Assembly (NCBI GenBank): GCA_039654915.1
Contig: JBDJPA010000012.1
Coordinates: 806,001-870,000 of the forward strand
Length of the DNA: 64,000 nucleotides
Direction: 5' to 3'
Source: Aquilaria yunnanensis
Lineage: Eukaryota > Streptophyta > Magnoliopsida > Malvales > Thymelaeaceae
The notes under the pieces were generated by a model. The model was not told the origin of the DNA and ran no database searches. It was given only the letters and a program-made list of their open reading frames with translations. A program made the translations under genes and the position numbers. Within the stretch, counting starts at the first letter, position 1. Each line of letters starts with the position of its first letter. Below are positions 53,876 through 64,000 of this stretch, in pieces.

Positions 53876-56800
53876 ATGACTAGCAACCAACTCGAAGCTG
53901 AAGCAGAATCTTATCAGATGAAAGAGAACTTTTCCAAGGCAAGTTCTTTATGGATTTCTTTTTCTTTTTTTTTTTGTCAGGTCTTTTATACCAGCAATGT
54001 TTGCTGTAGTGAAAATTTGGGATATATGCGACAACTGACAGCTTTTATTAACAAATTTTCTTGTTTGGCAGGTGCCACTGATGAAGATAACAAGAACGGC
54101 AAGCGTCAGATTCAAGAGAAGGAAATTGTCTGGAGGAGTAGACCTCAAGAAGCAGCTGAAGAAATCAAGATCAGTGAAAATTCCAAGTCTCGGCAGCTCA
54201 AGATCATCCAATAAACAGGTGAGTCAGCTACAATTTACTGGTAATTCTTGTGCCTATGATCGTGTCATTTACTAGTATAGATGCCGTAGAGTTGTTCTGG
54301 ATTCTGATGTGAGGAATCTGTGCCAGTCACAGCATCGATCCGAATTGAGTTCTTGGGAGAACTCCGGTAGAGTTGTGAGAAGAACACCAACGTTGAGATC
54401 CTTGCGGGCTTTGAGATCCAGAAGGTCTAGCATACAGGAAGCTACCTGTTCTTCAAATCTGAAGGGTTCCAAGTTTCCAGATGATTTGGAGACTCAACAA
54501 GGAGAGAGTGCATCGGCCGTTTGTTCGTATAGTTATTGTTCTCTTCATGGCCATGGCCATGCCTCTCCACCGCCATTGAAGAGGCTTATATCAGTCAGGA
54601 GAAGAGCTTTAAAGAATCAGAGGGGCTTGAAACCAGAAGCTCAACCGTCTGCCAAAGGGGAAAAACTGAAGGTCCAAAGGAACCTGAACCTTACCATGGA
54701 GGAGAACAAGGATGATGCAGTGTCGGATTTACATGACATGGAAAGCTGTAGTTTTTCCAGTGCAAGTGTTGAGCACCATGAAATTCTTTCGGATTCGTCA
54801 TCTGTTGGTGGGGCAGTAGTTCAACCCGCTGCATCTGATGAAGAAAGTTATCAAGTTTCTGAGAAGGATCATATGCTTGCTCCCGGTCCTAATCCTGAAG
54901 CAAGCAAAATCAGGATGGAAAATCGTAGTAACTTCAAACTCTGGAATCTGGTTTATCAGCATTTGGTCCCAGAAGCTGTAAGCCAGCCACCGCCTGATGG
55001 GTTGAAAAATCAACTAGGACTTCAGGATACAGGTAAGCTTGGTTCCAGTCAAGATTTGTCAGGAAATGATCATGAAAGCAACCGGAAGTTGGAATTAACA
55101 GAGAGTGATGCTGTCAAACTTGTGCAACAAGCATTCAACAAGCTCCTCTCTGAAATTCCAGATGACTCATCTGATGATCAGTCAATTGCTGGTGAAACAG
55201 TTTCTGATGAAAACATCTTGCTGGAGGAGAGGACTGAAGATAAGGAGGTAAACATCCAGGCATCTCCTGACCCTGCTAAACATGAAGAAGCACAGGATGT
55301 AGGACAACAGGTGCAGAGAATTGATTTCCCGAATACTGCCCAACTGCCTGTTAAACAAGAGTCTGAAAAGCAAATGCCTAAGAGATGGAGTAACCTCAAA
55401 AAGTTGATTATCCTCAAGAGATTTGTTAAGGAGTTGGAAACTGTCAAGAACTTCCATCGACAGAAGGGGGGAAATCTAGCCATGCAGCAGCATGGGCCAG
55501 AAACAGAAAGAGTTCACCTAAGGCATCAAATGGTTGAAGGCAGAAAAAGAGCGGACGAATGGATGCTCGATTATGCACTTCGGCAAGTTATTTCCACGCT
55601 GGCTCCATCACAGAAAAGAAAAGTGGATCTGCTTGTACAAGCTTTTGAAACAGTCATCCCTGGAATGAATATGAGTAGGCTAAGTCCTGTTGTTTCTCCA
55701 CATGGATCTTCCGTTGAAGCTACTGAATATTCAATTCCATACGCTAATGAAGGAATCAAAGTAAGTCATTCAGAAATCACGGTTGCGAAAACAGAAGCGC
55801 CAGAAACTGGTTCCATGAAGCATTGGGATCAAGCCAGTGACTCCTCCACAGCAAAATCAACCTCAGAATCTTCTATTAACAGGAGATCAGATGTGCAGTT
55901 TGGTTTTGTAGACACATCAACACCTGTGTTGAGTACGGGAGCAACTGGCATGATGGAGTTGAAGAAAGAGGAGGAGAGCAGTTTAGATGCTGGTAACGAG
56001 AATGATAATTTCACTTGCTACGTAGATAATCAGCTTTGTTCATGTAATCTCTCCTCACTGGAGCCTGAAGAAGCACCCAGACCATCTGATACAGGCTCCA
56101 TATCAGAAGATGAGGCAGAATGCACCTCGAGCAAACAAGTTCCTGAAAATGGAACTCTAACAAATCCGTTTGGAACAGGGATCTCAACTGGTTTGTCAGA
56201 AATTCATAGCCGTCATTCTGGCTTAAACAACAGCCAAGACTGTAAGGATTTGCCCCATGAAACAGAAGAACACCAAGGAAAGCCAAATAACAATGTAGAA
56301 ATCATGCCTGGAAATGACAAATCTGAATACGGTTTCTGCCCAAGCTCTCCTCCAGCTAAAAACTCCGAGTTAAACTCTACTCCAGGCGTAGCAGAAGGAA
56401 ACAAGCTAGAGAAGCAGAGATACACAAGGCTATGGTACTTACTGTACAAGCACATGGTTTCAACTGGTGCTCAAGAAAAAGGTAATCAACTCCTTGCTGA
56501 AGAAGCTAACAGAGAGGAAGGAGGCGATGGATCAGTGCTGAAAGAGGGCAACGATGATATTCTCCTAAATTCATCTACTGCAGATTACGATATGATGTTG
56601 AAGATTCACAGAGCAGACCACCATACTGTGGAACTCCAGAGTGAAGTTATAAAGCTTGTTGAAGAAGCTATAGATGAAATCCCTCTTTCAGAAACTCAAG
56701 ACGACCAGGATGCTCCAGAAAAGGAGCCCCCAGAAAAGAATCACATTGAAGGAGAGGGACAAGTTATCTCAGAGACAGTTCTCCAAAACGCTGTTAAAGA

Positions 56801-57224
56801 TGTTCCTGAAGAACCCAACAAAAGAGAGGAAGGCCTTACAACAGCAATCCTTGGCACCAGAAACAATGATGCCAAGAAAGATGCAACCGCAGCGTCAAAT
56901 GCGGCAAACAAACATAAGTCACAAGGACAGAAGAATTGGAGCAATCTGAAAAAGCTTATTCTCATCAGGAGATTCGTCAAATCACTGGAAAAGGTGAAAG
57001 CCTTTAATCCAAGAGGACCAAGACTTCTTCCCCAGGGCACTGCCCCAGAACCAGAAAAGGTTCATCTGAGGCCTCTAGGCATGGAAGACAGGAAGAACTC
57101 TGATGAATGGATGCTTGACCATGCACTTCAACAGGTTGTTGCAAAACTAACTCCAGCTCGGAAGAGAAGGGTGGAGCTGCTAGTGGAAGCATTTGAAACC
57201 GTTGTTCCTACTCTTGGCAACTGA
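53876..57224 (+). CDS. PICBP: Plant calmodulin-binding protein (PICBP-like), two tandem CaM-binding modules
   Basis: Proposed exons: 53876-53938, 54072-54218 and 54276-57224, giving about 1052 residues in one phase. Exon 2 gives the basic leader MKITRTASVRFKRRKLSGG and KKSRSVKIPSLGSS typical of this family. Exon 3 holds two copies of one module. Each has an LWNLVYQHLV/LWYLLYKHMV word, a KLVQQAFNKLL/KLVEEAIDEIP helix, WSNLKKLIILKRFVKELE, and the EKVHLR ... DEWMLDYALRQVISTLAP ... KRKVDLLVQAFETVIP block (plant calmodulin-binding domain). Between lie long acidic Ser/Glu-rich linkers. The family binds calmodulin through these basic amphipathic helices; Arabidopsis PICBP is defence-induced. Intron 1 starts with GC (AAG/GCAAGT). 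Intron 2 would be only 57 bases. The first exon is the least certain part. Confidence 0.85.
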
Positions 57225-58134
57225 CCTGGCAAAAAGCAGCAGACTCTTCCCTTGCACAAACTAACCAACACCTGGTTAGCCCACAAGGTAACAAAGAACC
57301 AACTCTTTTATTCTCAGTCAAGCAAGCAAGTTATATTTGCATACATTGATATGCAAGCTCAAGTATTTGGAGACTCATATGGACCTAAACTTATGAAAAT
57401 GGCGGTTTGATGATTACTATGCAGGTACAGGGACAACAAAAACTGGCAATAGATCATGAGGCAACGACAGCTATTAATTATTACAACACTGCGACAAAAT
57501 GCAACAACAGGAGAATGAGAAAATAAAAGGTAAGATTTTTTCTGTTATGAATAACATACAGAGTTTTGGCCAATCCATTATGCAAGATCTGTACTGAATT
57601 GTTTGTGGCTGGGTCAATGCATTTCATTATTTTGGACCAGTCCTCCCTCCCTCCCTCTCCGTTTCTGGATTCGGGAAAAAATAAAAAAAAATCCCAGAAA
57701 CCGCAAAAAGAAGAGTGAGAAAATCGAAAGAAAGCATTTTTAATTGAGTTTTTCACGATTGTATTTGCAAAAAGTATTCCCCAACAAATTGTCATTTTTT
57801 GAAATATTTCCTAATTATTTGTACTTCAGTCATTCATGTTTACTTTTAACGATTTTTTTTCTTTAGGGAACACGGTCATTTCATTGCTCAAGACGCCGAG
57901 CGTCACTTGCATTTGTGCCACATTTGATTTGGTGGCTTAGTCATCAAAATTCCTCATGATGAAATTGTATTCATATAAAATTGCATTGCTAAGAAAAATA
58001 AAGAAATGATAGGTCCACATAAATACATCAAACGAAAAATAGAAGATTACATATAAAATTGTGCCAAGTAGATACTTAATTCAAACTTCAAAGAAAGGAG
58101 GAAATCGGTAGGCAACATTACGATAGTAAAAACA
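57225..58134. other. 3' flank of the calmodulin-binding protein gene
   Basis: It should contain the 3' UTR (57225 to about 57480). Beyond that, AT-rich spacer; no gene seen. Confidence 0.5.
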
Positions 58135-58136
58135 TA

Positions 58137-58847
58137 CTCCCTCCGTTCCATATATTTTGCTCCATTTTACTTTTTGGGTAGTCCCATAACTTTGCACAAT
58201 TTCCTTTTTAAGTAAGTTTTTTACATTTCATTTACCAAAATATCCCCAACAGATTCCCTCTCTCTCTCTTGTGTTCGCCCATTTCAATTATCTCTCTCTC
58301 TCTCTCTCTTCCCCCCTCTTCGGCGACCTTGCCCTGCAAATCGGCAACGGAGGTGCGACCGACGGTGCGCGATTGACGATGGGGCTCCGATTCTCTACGA
58401 GAGGGACGAGAAAAAGATGAAAAGGGGCTGGATCGAATCAACGAGGCCAACGCGAATCGGTGACGGAGGTGCGACCGACGGACGCGAATCAACAGACGAC
58501 GTGAATTGACGCCGGCGAATCAAAGGCCGACGCGAATCGATGCTGCGATCGAGGACGATGCAAATCGACGCCGATGAATCGACGACGCGAATGATGACGG
58601 TGCGATCGAGGATGGACGAGAATCGAGGATGGCGAACCGATTCCGAGATTGAAGAGATGAATCGAGGACGGAGGGGGCTCGGGTGGGTTTCGCCGTCGCA
58701 CTCTCACCTCTTGCCTTCACCCTCGTCCACCATCGCCGGACTTCGACGCAGAAAAGAAAGGGCACAATTGGAAAATGCGTAAGAAACAGTAAAACGCCTA
58801 AAACTACGTGAAACTCAAATGGTGCAAAATAAACGGGACGGAGGGAG
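58137..58847. mobile_element. Stowaway-type element, 711 bp, with a GC-rich interior
   Basis: CTCCCTCCGTTCCATATATT at the left and the inverse of the right end (CTCCCTCCGTCCCGTTTATT) are Stowaway (Tc1/mariner) termini. Both sides have the TA target (58135-58136 and 58848-58849). The interior 58320-58760 is unusually GC-rich and built from degenerate CGACGCGAATCGA-like words in tandem, unlike the usual AT-rich Stowaway core. It may be amplified or captured leader DNA. No transposase. Confidence 0.88.
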
Positions 58848-58849
58848 TA

Positions 58850-59816
58850 TAAAATAAAAAAATTCACAACATATTTACAAAACTGAATTGACTAATCGGT
58901 ACATGGTTTCATAGCGAAGTTGATTTATTTTCATGCAAAAAAGGCATAAGCAAAAGCGTTTCTTCCTTTTAATATATCATTTTATAGTATACATTAAAGA
59001 AAGAGCCAAAGGGATTTAGATAAGCAAAAAAGCAGAGAGTTAGGTAATTATTCCTCACTTAATGGTTTTCTTTTTCCCTTCTCTTTGTTTATATTGTCTC
59101 CAGCTTCAAGATGAATACCCACAAAAATAAGAAACTTAATCCTCTTTCATAATGTATACTTTTCAGCAAATGCAAAATTTTCAAGATAGAGCACGAATGG
59201 TCAATTATTGTTCCCATGCCCTCTAACTTATGTAAAAGGTATTCTCCTAGTGTATTATGAGACAGAGGTATTAACAAACACAAAAATGAGTTTAGTGAAG
59301 GCTCCAATAGCATTGTCATCAACTACAGTGCACAATTACGCAAGCATTGCGGCCAAAATAAATCTCCCAAGTTTCCCGAATGGCAGAAACATCCATAGCA
59401 ACTCATAGAAAACCCAACAAAACATCTAATACAAACAACTAACAACAACCATGGCTGGCCCCCCAATAACAATCGGACACAAAAGCCTAAAGTAAGAAAA
59501 AAAGGAAAAAATTGGACGACATAGATAGGCTTGAACGGGGGTGTGACCGAAACATGTGGAAAATAAAGGGCATAAATGACGTTGCAAAATAATCACTGTG
59601 ATTACAACCGAGTTAAATCACAATGAGGTGAACATGTGGCTTCAATGCAGCATAGAGTCACTTGCAAAAACAAAGAACACAACACCTCCTACACCACGGG
59701 TTCCAGACGCTGAGGACCAGCATCATCATTTACCCCCTACCAAGATAACAGGGGGCACCGTCTCCTTCCCCTCTTCTCCTTTGATGTATTATATAGAATA
59801 ATATAGATATATAGAT
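58850..59816. other. Spacer, no gene supported
   Basis: AT-rich. Short frames lack family character. Confidence 0.5.
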
Positions 59817-59883
59817 TTAATCCTACTGCCAATCACAAATCCTAGCATTTGTGCCACATAACAAAATTAAAATATCATTAATC

Positions 59884-60035
59884 CTACTGCCAATCCTCAT
59901 CTGGACTGCCTCTATGATCTGGTAGCTGATCATTTCGGAAGCTTGGCTCTTTGGCGGTGGACCAACCATTCTTTTCCCGCCGAACATAAGTGTACCATCC
60001 CACAAAACCAGCTTGGTACTTGTAATCATATCTGT
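59884..60035 (-). pseudogene. Orphan terminal exon of an unrecognised gene
   Basis: After an acceptor (AATATCTGTAG) the minus strand reads YDYKYQAGFVGWYTYVRRE, then KNGWSTAKEPSFRNDQLPDH, ending SPDEDWQ and a stop at 59886-59884. The composition is strongly coding-like (aromatic and charged, no low complexity). I do not recognise the protein. No upstream exon is visible between 60036 and 61590, so it is probably a stranded fragment. The stop region is duplicated: the 18 bases at 59817-59834 repeat at 59877-59894. Confidence 0.5.
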
Positions 60036-60122
60036 CTACAGATATTAGTTCATGTGTATAAATTTATTTATTTATTTATTTTACCCTTATGATACTGGAA
60101 AACCAATATCTTCCCTTGTATC

Positions 60123-60126
<4 letters not shown>

Positions 60127-60186
<60 letters not shown>
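60127..60186. repeat. Compound (CT)n(AT)n microsatellite
   Basis: About 13 CT units run straight into about 16 AT units. Confidence 0.95.
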
Positions 60187-60188
<2 letters not shown>

Positions 60189-61591
60189 CATCTCAATTTC
60201 ACAAAATATAAAGCAACGTAAGTTATATCTCCTCCTCATTTCTTTTTTTGAAAAAAAAATGATTTTATGTTTTTAGTTCATCTACAAGTCTTTAGATTTC
60301 TTTTTTGCTTGAGAAATTTCATTTGATAGGAAAGCAAAAACATTTAGGGTGTATAAAAGCATTTAACCATATTCTCTACAGTGGCTGCCATGCTGCTTTA
60401 TGTCTAGAATAAATCGTTTTCACCAGCATTAAACATAATCTCTACTGTAGCCGCCATGTGGTTAGTTGAGTGAAATTTCAGATATGTAAATTATTTTTAT
60501 AGATATTGTGGGTACAATATCTACCTCAACATTAGAAGGATTTGAGGCAAGGTAACTAATTCATTATTGTAGGTTGTGAGGAGGGTTTGGATAGATCTCA
60601 CTTATCATGGGGAGTTTTTGGGAATGACTTTGCCTCCCTAAATCTACCCCCGTTGACATCCTTATACACAAGCCAAAATGCAACTCACCCAAACTAAGTC
60701 GTCTTAGTTTCAGCTAGTATAATACATGTACCTTTTGCTTTTGTGTTTTTCATACAAATTTATAGACATTTTGCCATAAAAGCATATCAAGTATATATAT
60801 TTGCTCAGTATTACCCTTTATTAAATAATATGACTCAAATAATAAATATTCAAAAGCTTTACAATATGTCACCGTATCTATTGAAGAAAATTTATTATAT
60901 AAAGGAGGGCACATAAAATTGAAAAGAAAATGATATGTATATTAGAGGAAGTAGAGGGTGCTAAAAAGAGTTAAAAAGGAAGTGTGGATTATTATCAGCT
61001 TCAAGGCTCAAATCCTAGCTGCAAGGCCTGAAGGACCAGCGCAGTTGAAGACAATTTTCTGACAAACTCCATGTCTATTCTTCCCTTTTTTTTTCTGACA
61101 AACTCTATGTCTATTCTTCCCTTTTTCTTTGCAGAATTAAATAATCACGAATTTTTAGAAAACATTGGAATTAAAGTCTTGACTGTTTTTATACTATAAT
61201 TAATGACCATGAATTACAACTATATATATATATATATAAACAACCCAACGTTTTTTGGAATACATGGATCATTGGGTACGACCCGCGACCCCGTCATAAC
61301 CAGGGTTAAGTCTTCCCACCCACCCACCCACCCACACACGCGCAAAAATAAACTTTCCTGATTACAGAAATTCAAGAAAAGAAAGGAAAAACTATTCAGT
61401 AATAGTCCTCTAATATCCTGTATGACAGAATCAATGCTTGATAACATTCTTAGGTGATATACATTACGAAGATGTATCAATCAGCGAGAAGAACCAGGTC
61501 ACCTAGGAAATGCAGATTCATGGTGCCATGTTTCGATTCAGAACACTTGCAGCTTTGCAGAAATCTTGCCTCAACATCACTTCCTCCAAAT
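60187..61591. other. Spacer downstream of the SEC12-like gene
   Basis: No gene seen. It contains a 36-bp tandem duplication near 61058-61128 (CTGACAAACTCYATGTCTAT words), a CCCA-repeat at 61316-61336 and a short AT-repeat at 61221-61238. The 3' UTR of the SEC12-like gene should lie in 61400-61591. Confidence 0.5.
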
Positions 61592-64000
61592 TCAGGGTAA
61601 GTTTCTTCTGTCCCGCATGAAATACATAGCAATGGCGAGTACTACCACCATCAATATAACTGCAAAATACCAAATGCCACCTCCACCTGCCAAATTATAC
61701 ACCAAAGAGAGGTGATAATGAATAAAGACTGAATAGCCACGCAAAAGAAAGAACTTGATGATCCAATGGAATATTAACACCTGCAACCTAAAGGATATCT
61801 AAATCTACAAAACTTGGCCATCAAGAATATGATAGGTTTCCAAGATTATAGTTTTTAATTTATTTGCTCCCTTCACATTGCAGAACAATAATAGACCACT
61901 ACAATCACCGTCTATGTCAAGTAAGATTCTTTCAGGTCTAAAATCAGCTCAACAATCATTAATTACTCAACAAGCTCAGCTAAAACTAGAGCTGTGGCGA
62001 GATTCTCAGATCAACAATTTACTTGCGCAACTTAGATGACATTCATCAAAAGTATCAAGCCAAACATTATCTAATATTAACCCTCATAATCGCTTAGCAC
62101 AGGTCTTAACCTCTGGGACTGAATGGTGTATGAAGCTAAAATGCACCATCTGAGCATAGGCAAAAAAAATGACTGATTTGAACTAAATGGGGTAGGCCGT
62201 ATGCGGGGAACCCAAGCAAAACATCATTCAACAAAGCTCTCAAATTTGTGCACTATCAATATGTAGTGAGATAACTGTGACTCATAGAAGGAACCTACCT
62301 CTTTTCTGTTCCTTAATTAGTGTCAACCTTGCACTTCTATCAAATGACGTAGAGACCAAAGCCCTGTATAAATAACCCACATGCTTCAGAAGCAAGAACA
62401 CAACAGCAAGAAATCAAATCCTATGAGCCAAGATGTCACCCATAGTCAAACATATCCTTTGCCCACCTTGAATCATGGGAGAAGGCCAGTGCTGTAACCA
62501 TACCAGTATGTGCTTTTTGAACCCTGTCATGGATACCCATACTCGCTGCATTTATGATTAAGACATCTCCTTCACTTGTGCCACTGCAAATGCAGCAGGC
62601 AAAAAAACATAAAACTAATCCTTCCATCTTCATAACAAGGAACAGGAGGAAAAGTACCAAGGAATATGAAAACTGAAAAAAACCTATTTATGAATGAAAC
62701 TTTTTAACACCAAAAGTAACAACAGAAGGGGATGGGGAGAATAATGCTTACACAGCAAGGAACTTTCCACTAGCTGAGACATCAAAAGAAGTGATCCCAT
62801 CTCGAACTATCCGCTTTGAACTTATTCTCTTCCAACTGGTAGTGTTCCACGTCAAAATACTTGTTCCACGGTCTGTAATGATATTTCTAAGACTGTCAGT
62901 TCATAAGCTACTACCAAGGCAACTTGAAAAAAAAAAAAGGAGGAGAAGATGAAATCTGCTGCTTCCAGTGTCAATGTCAAATACTTACCTGTCACAGCTG
63001 CAATATAAAGAAACTCGCCCTTATCACTGATCTGAGAAAATCTACAGGAACGAAACACTTCATCCTGAAAATAGAAACCGAGTTAAAAACCCAAGGAACA
63101 ATCAAACAATCAGCTTCAATCATTGCTACAGCCTGGAAACCATTATGATCTTAAGCTTGTGGCATGCTTGTTTCACTATAAAGATTATGTTAATGGCTGA
63201 ACACTCCAAATAGAAGTAGAACAACTTTCAAGTAAAACTTTCCCGACAAATAAATTGCACACAACTGTTACTCAAAGTTTGGACATGTTATCAGATTCAC
63301 TCCCTTGCATGAAATGTGCATGCCTCAATTTTTTTGACATACATACTAACCTGCTACCAAACTCACATGCAGATTCCAATATTCAGAGAGTCCACCACTG
63401 TTTTAAACAAGTATACCATGGAAAATGACATGTACTAAATTATGACTATAAAATAACAACACACAGAAAGCTTATTAATTTGTATTCTCCTAACAAAGCA
63501 CAGCAACAAAAACAATGAGAGCCAGCACCAAAATGAACATGATTAATTTCCTCACGTTTTCCTTCGGCAAAGACATGACAACTTTTGATGCTGTTACATC
63601 CCAAACTCTGCAGAGTTTTCTCTCCAAAGTGACAAGATATTTGCCATCCAAGCTGCGAGGTAGAGAATACAATTTTATCATGGTCACAGATCACTAAGGC
63701 TTATCATATAATCATGTTTTATGGATAGATCAGCTGGTGGGCATGATAATGCAAACCTGAAGTCCGAGTCATCTATAGATGGATGAGCTTTAGCCTCATT
63801 TAGGATAGTTTCCATGCTAGGCCACTTGAAAATTCTTAAATTGCCATCCTGTACTGCAAAAAGATAAAAAAAATCAAAGATCATATGGCATAATATTCTT
63901 GCAAGAAAGGACAGATACACCAAGTGAAAAACATAAGTTGGCAAAAACAAGCTAAATTCATTCAGAAAACCGATATACAATGAGAGATAGACAAGGCCGC
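61592..64000 (-). CDS. SEC12-like / PHF1-like WD40 membrane protein, 3' part (5' end beyond window)
   Basis: Seven exons are visible on the minus strand: 63853-63757, 63652-63556, 63064-62989, 62872-62752, 62583-62467, 62363-62299 and 61686-61592. Phases agree and junctions are GT-AG. The protein shows WD40-type blades (DGNLRIFKWPSMETI, KYLVTLERKLCRVWDV, EFLYIAAVTDRGTSILTW, GTSEGDVLIINAASMG, HTGMVTALAFSHDSRALVS). A single membrane span follows (IWYFAVILMVVVLAIAMYF) with a short tail, RDRRNLP. This is the layout of SEC12, the ER-membrane exchange factor for SAR1 that starts COPII coat assembly, and of its plant relative PHF1, which lets phosphate transporters leave the ER. Which of the two paralogue types this is cannot be decided without the N-terminus. 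It looks intact as far as seen. Confidence 0.88.

Noticed and set aside
55571..56455. Several antisense open frames within the PICBP-like gene
   Set aside because: They are shadows of the long sense exon and lack family character.

Overview
This is plant nuclear DNA, most likely from a eudicot. It has intron-rich genes with GT-AG junctions, long AT-rich spacers, Ty1/copia, Ty3/gypsy-like and L1-type retroelements, hAT, Mutator, PIF/Harbinger and Stowaway-type DNA transposons, and plant-specific gene families (SAUR, TDY-class MAP kinase, plant calmodulin-binding domain protein). The species cannot be told from the sequence alone.

Layout. Positions 1-9430 are gene-free transposon terrain. They hold a decayed hAT transposase end (1-480), a Mutator-like element (1585-3756) with a 973-bp hAT-type element nested in its right arm (2735-3707), and a 2.7-kb solo LTR (6696-9428). 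Positions about 9780-31870 are one dead L1-type LINE, cut into four pieces by three insertions. These are a young copia element (10578-15101, LTRs differing at one base), an 841-bp terminal-inverted-repeat element (16469-17309), and an LTR (17806-28832, bounded by TG...CA and the 5-bp duplication TTAAG). That LTR is itself split by a roughly 9-kb composite element (about 19763-28712). The composite has about 940-bp inverted arms that each carry the same cytochrome P450 exon. Between the arms it carries further P450 exons with introns, a subtilase tail, and a two-gene PIF/Harbinger set (Myb/SANT protein and DDE transposase).

Positions 32281-39230 are host genes: a SAUR-like ORF (+), convergent with a complete ten-exon MAP kinase of the TDY class (-, 33237-38705, 503 residues). 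The kinase has a 3-kb intron containing a diverged tandem array with a period of about 180 bp. Directly upstream of the kinase lies a 6-kb Mutator-like element (39249-45224) with arms of about 355 bp, and a degenerate copia is nested in it (39693-44529). Positions 45225-53500 are AT-rich spacer with several MITEs and microsatellites. Positions 53876-57224 encode a PICBP-like calmodulin-binding protein with two tandem calmodulin-binding modules. Positions 57225-61590 are spacer with a Stowaway element and an orphan exon. Positions 61592 to the window end hold the 3' seven exons of a SEC12-like/PHF1-like WD40 membrane protein (-).

The host genes have no obvious joint pathway. The most unusual object is the composite inverted-repeat element. 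Its near-identical arms could fold into a hairpin carrying P450 sequence, and it travels with a Harbinger transposase whose DDE residues are all present.
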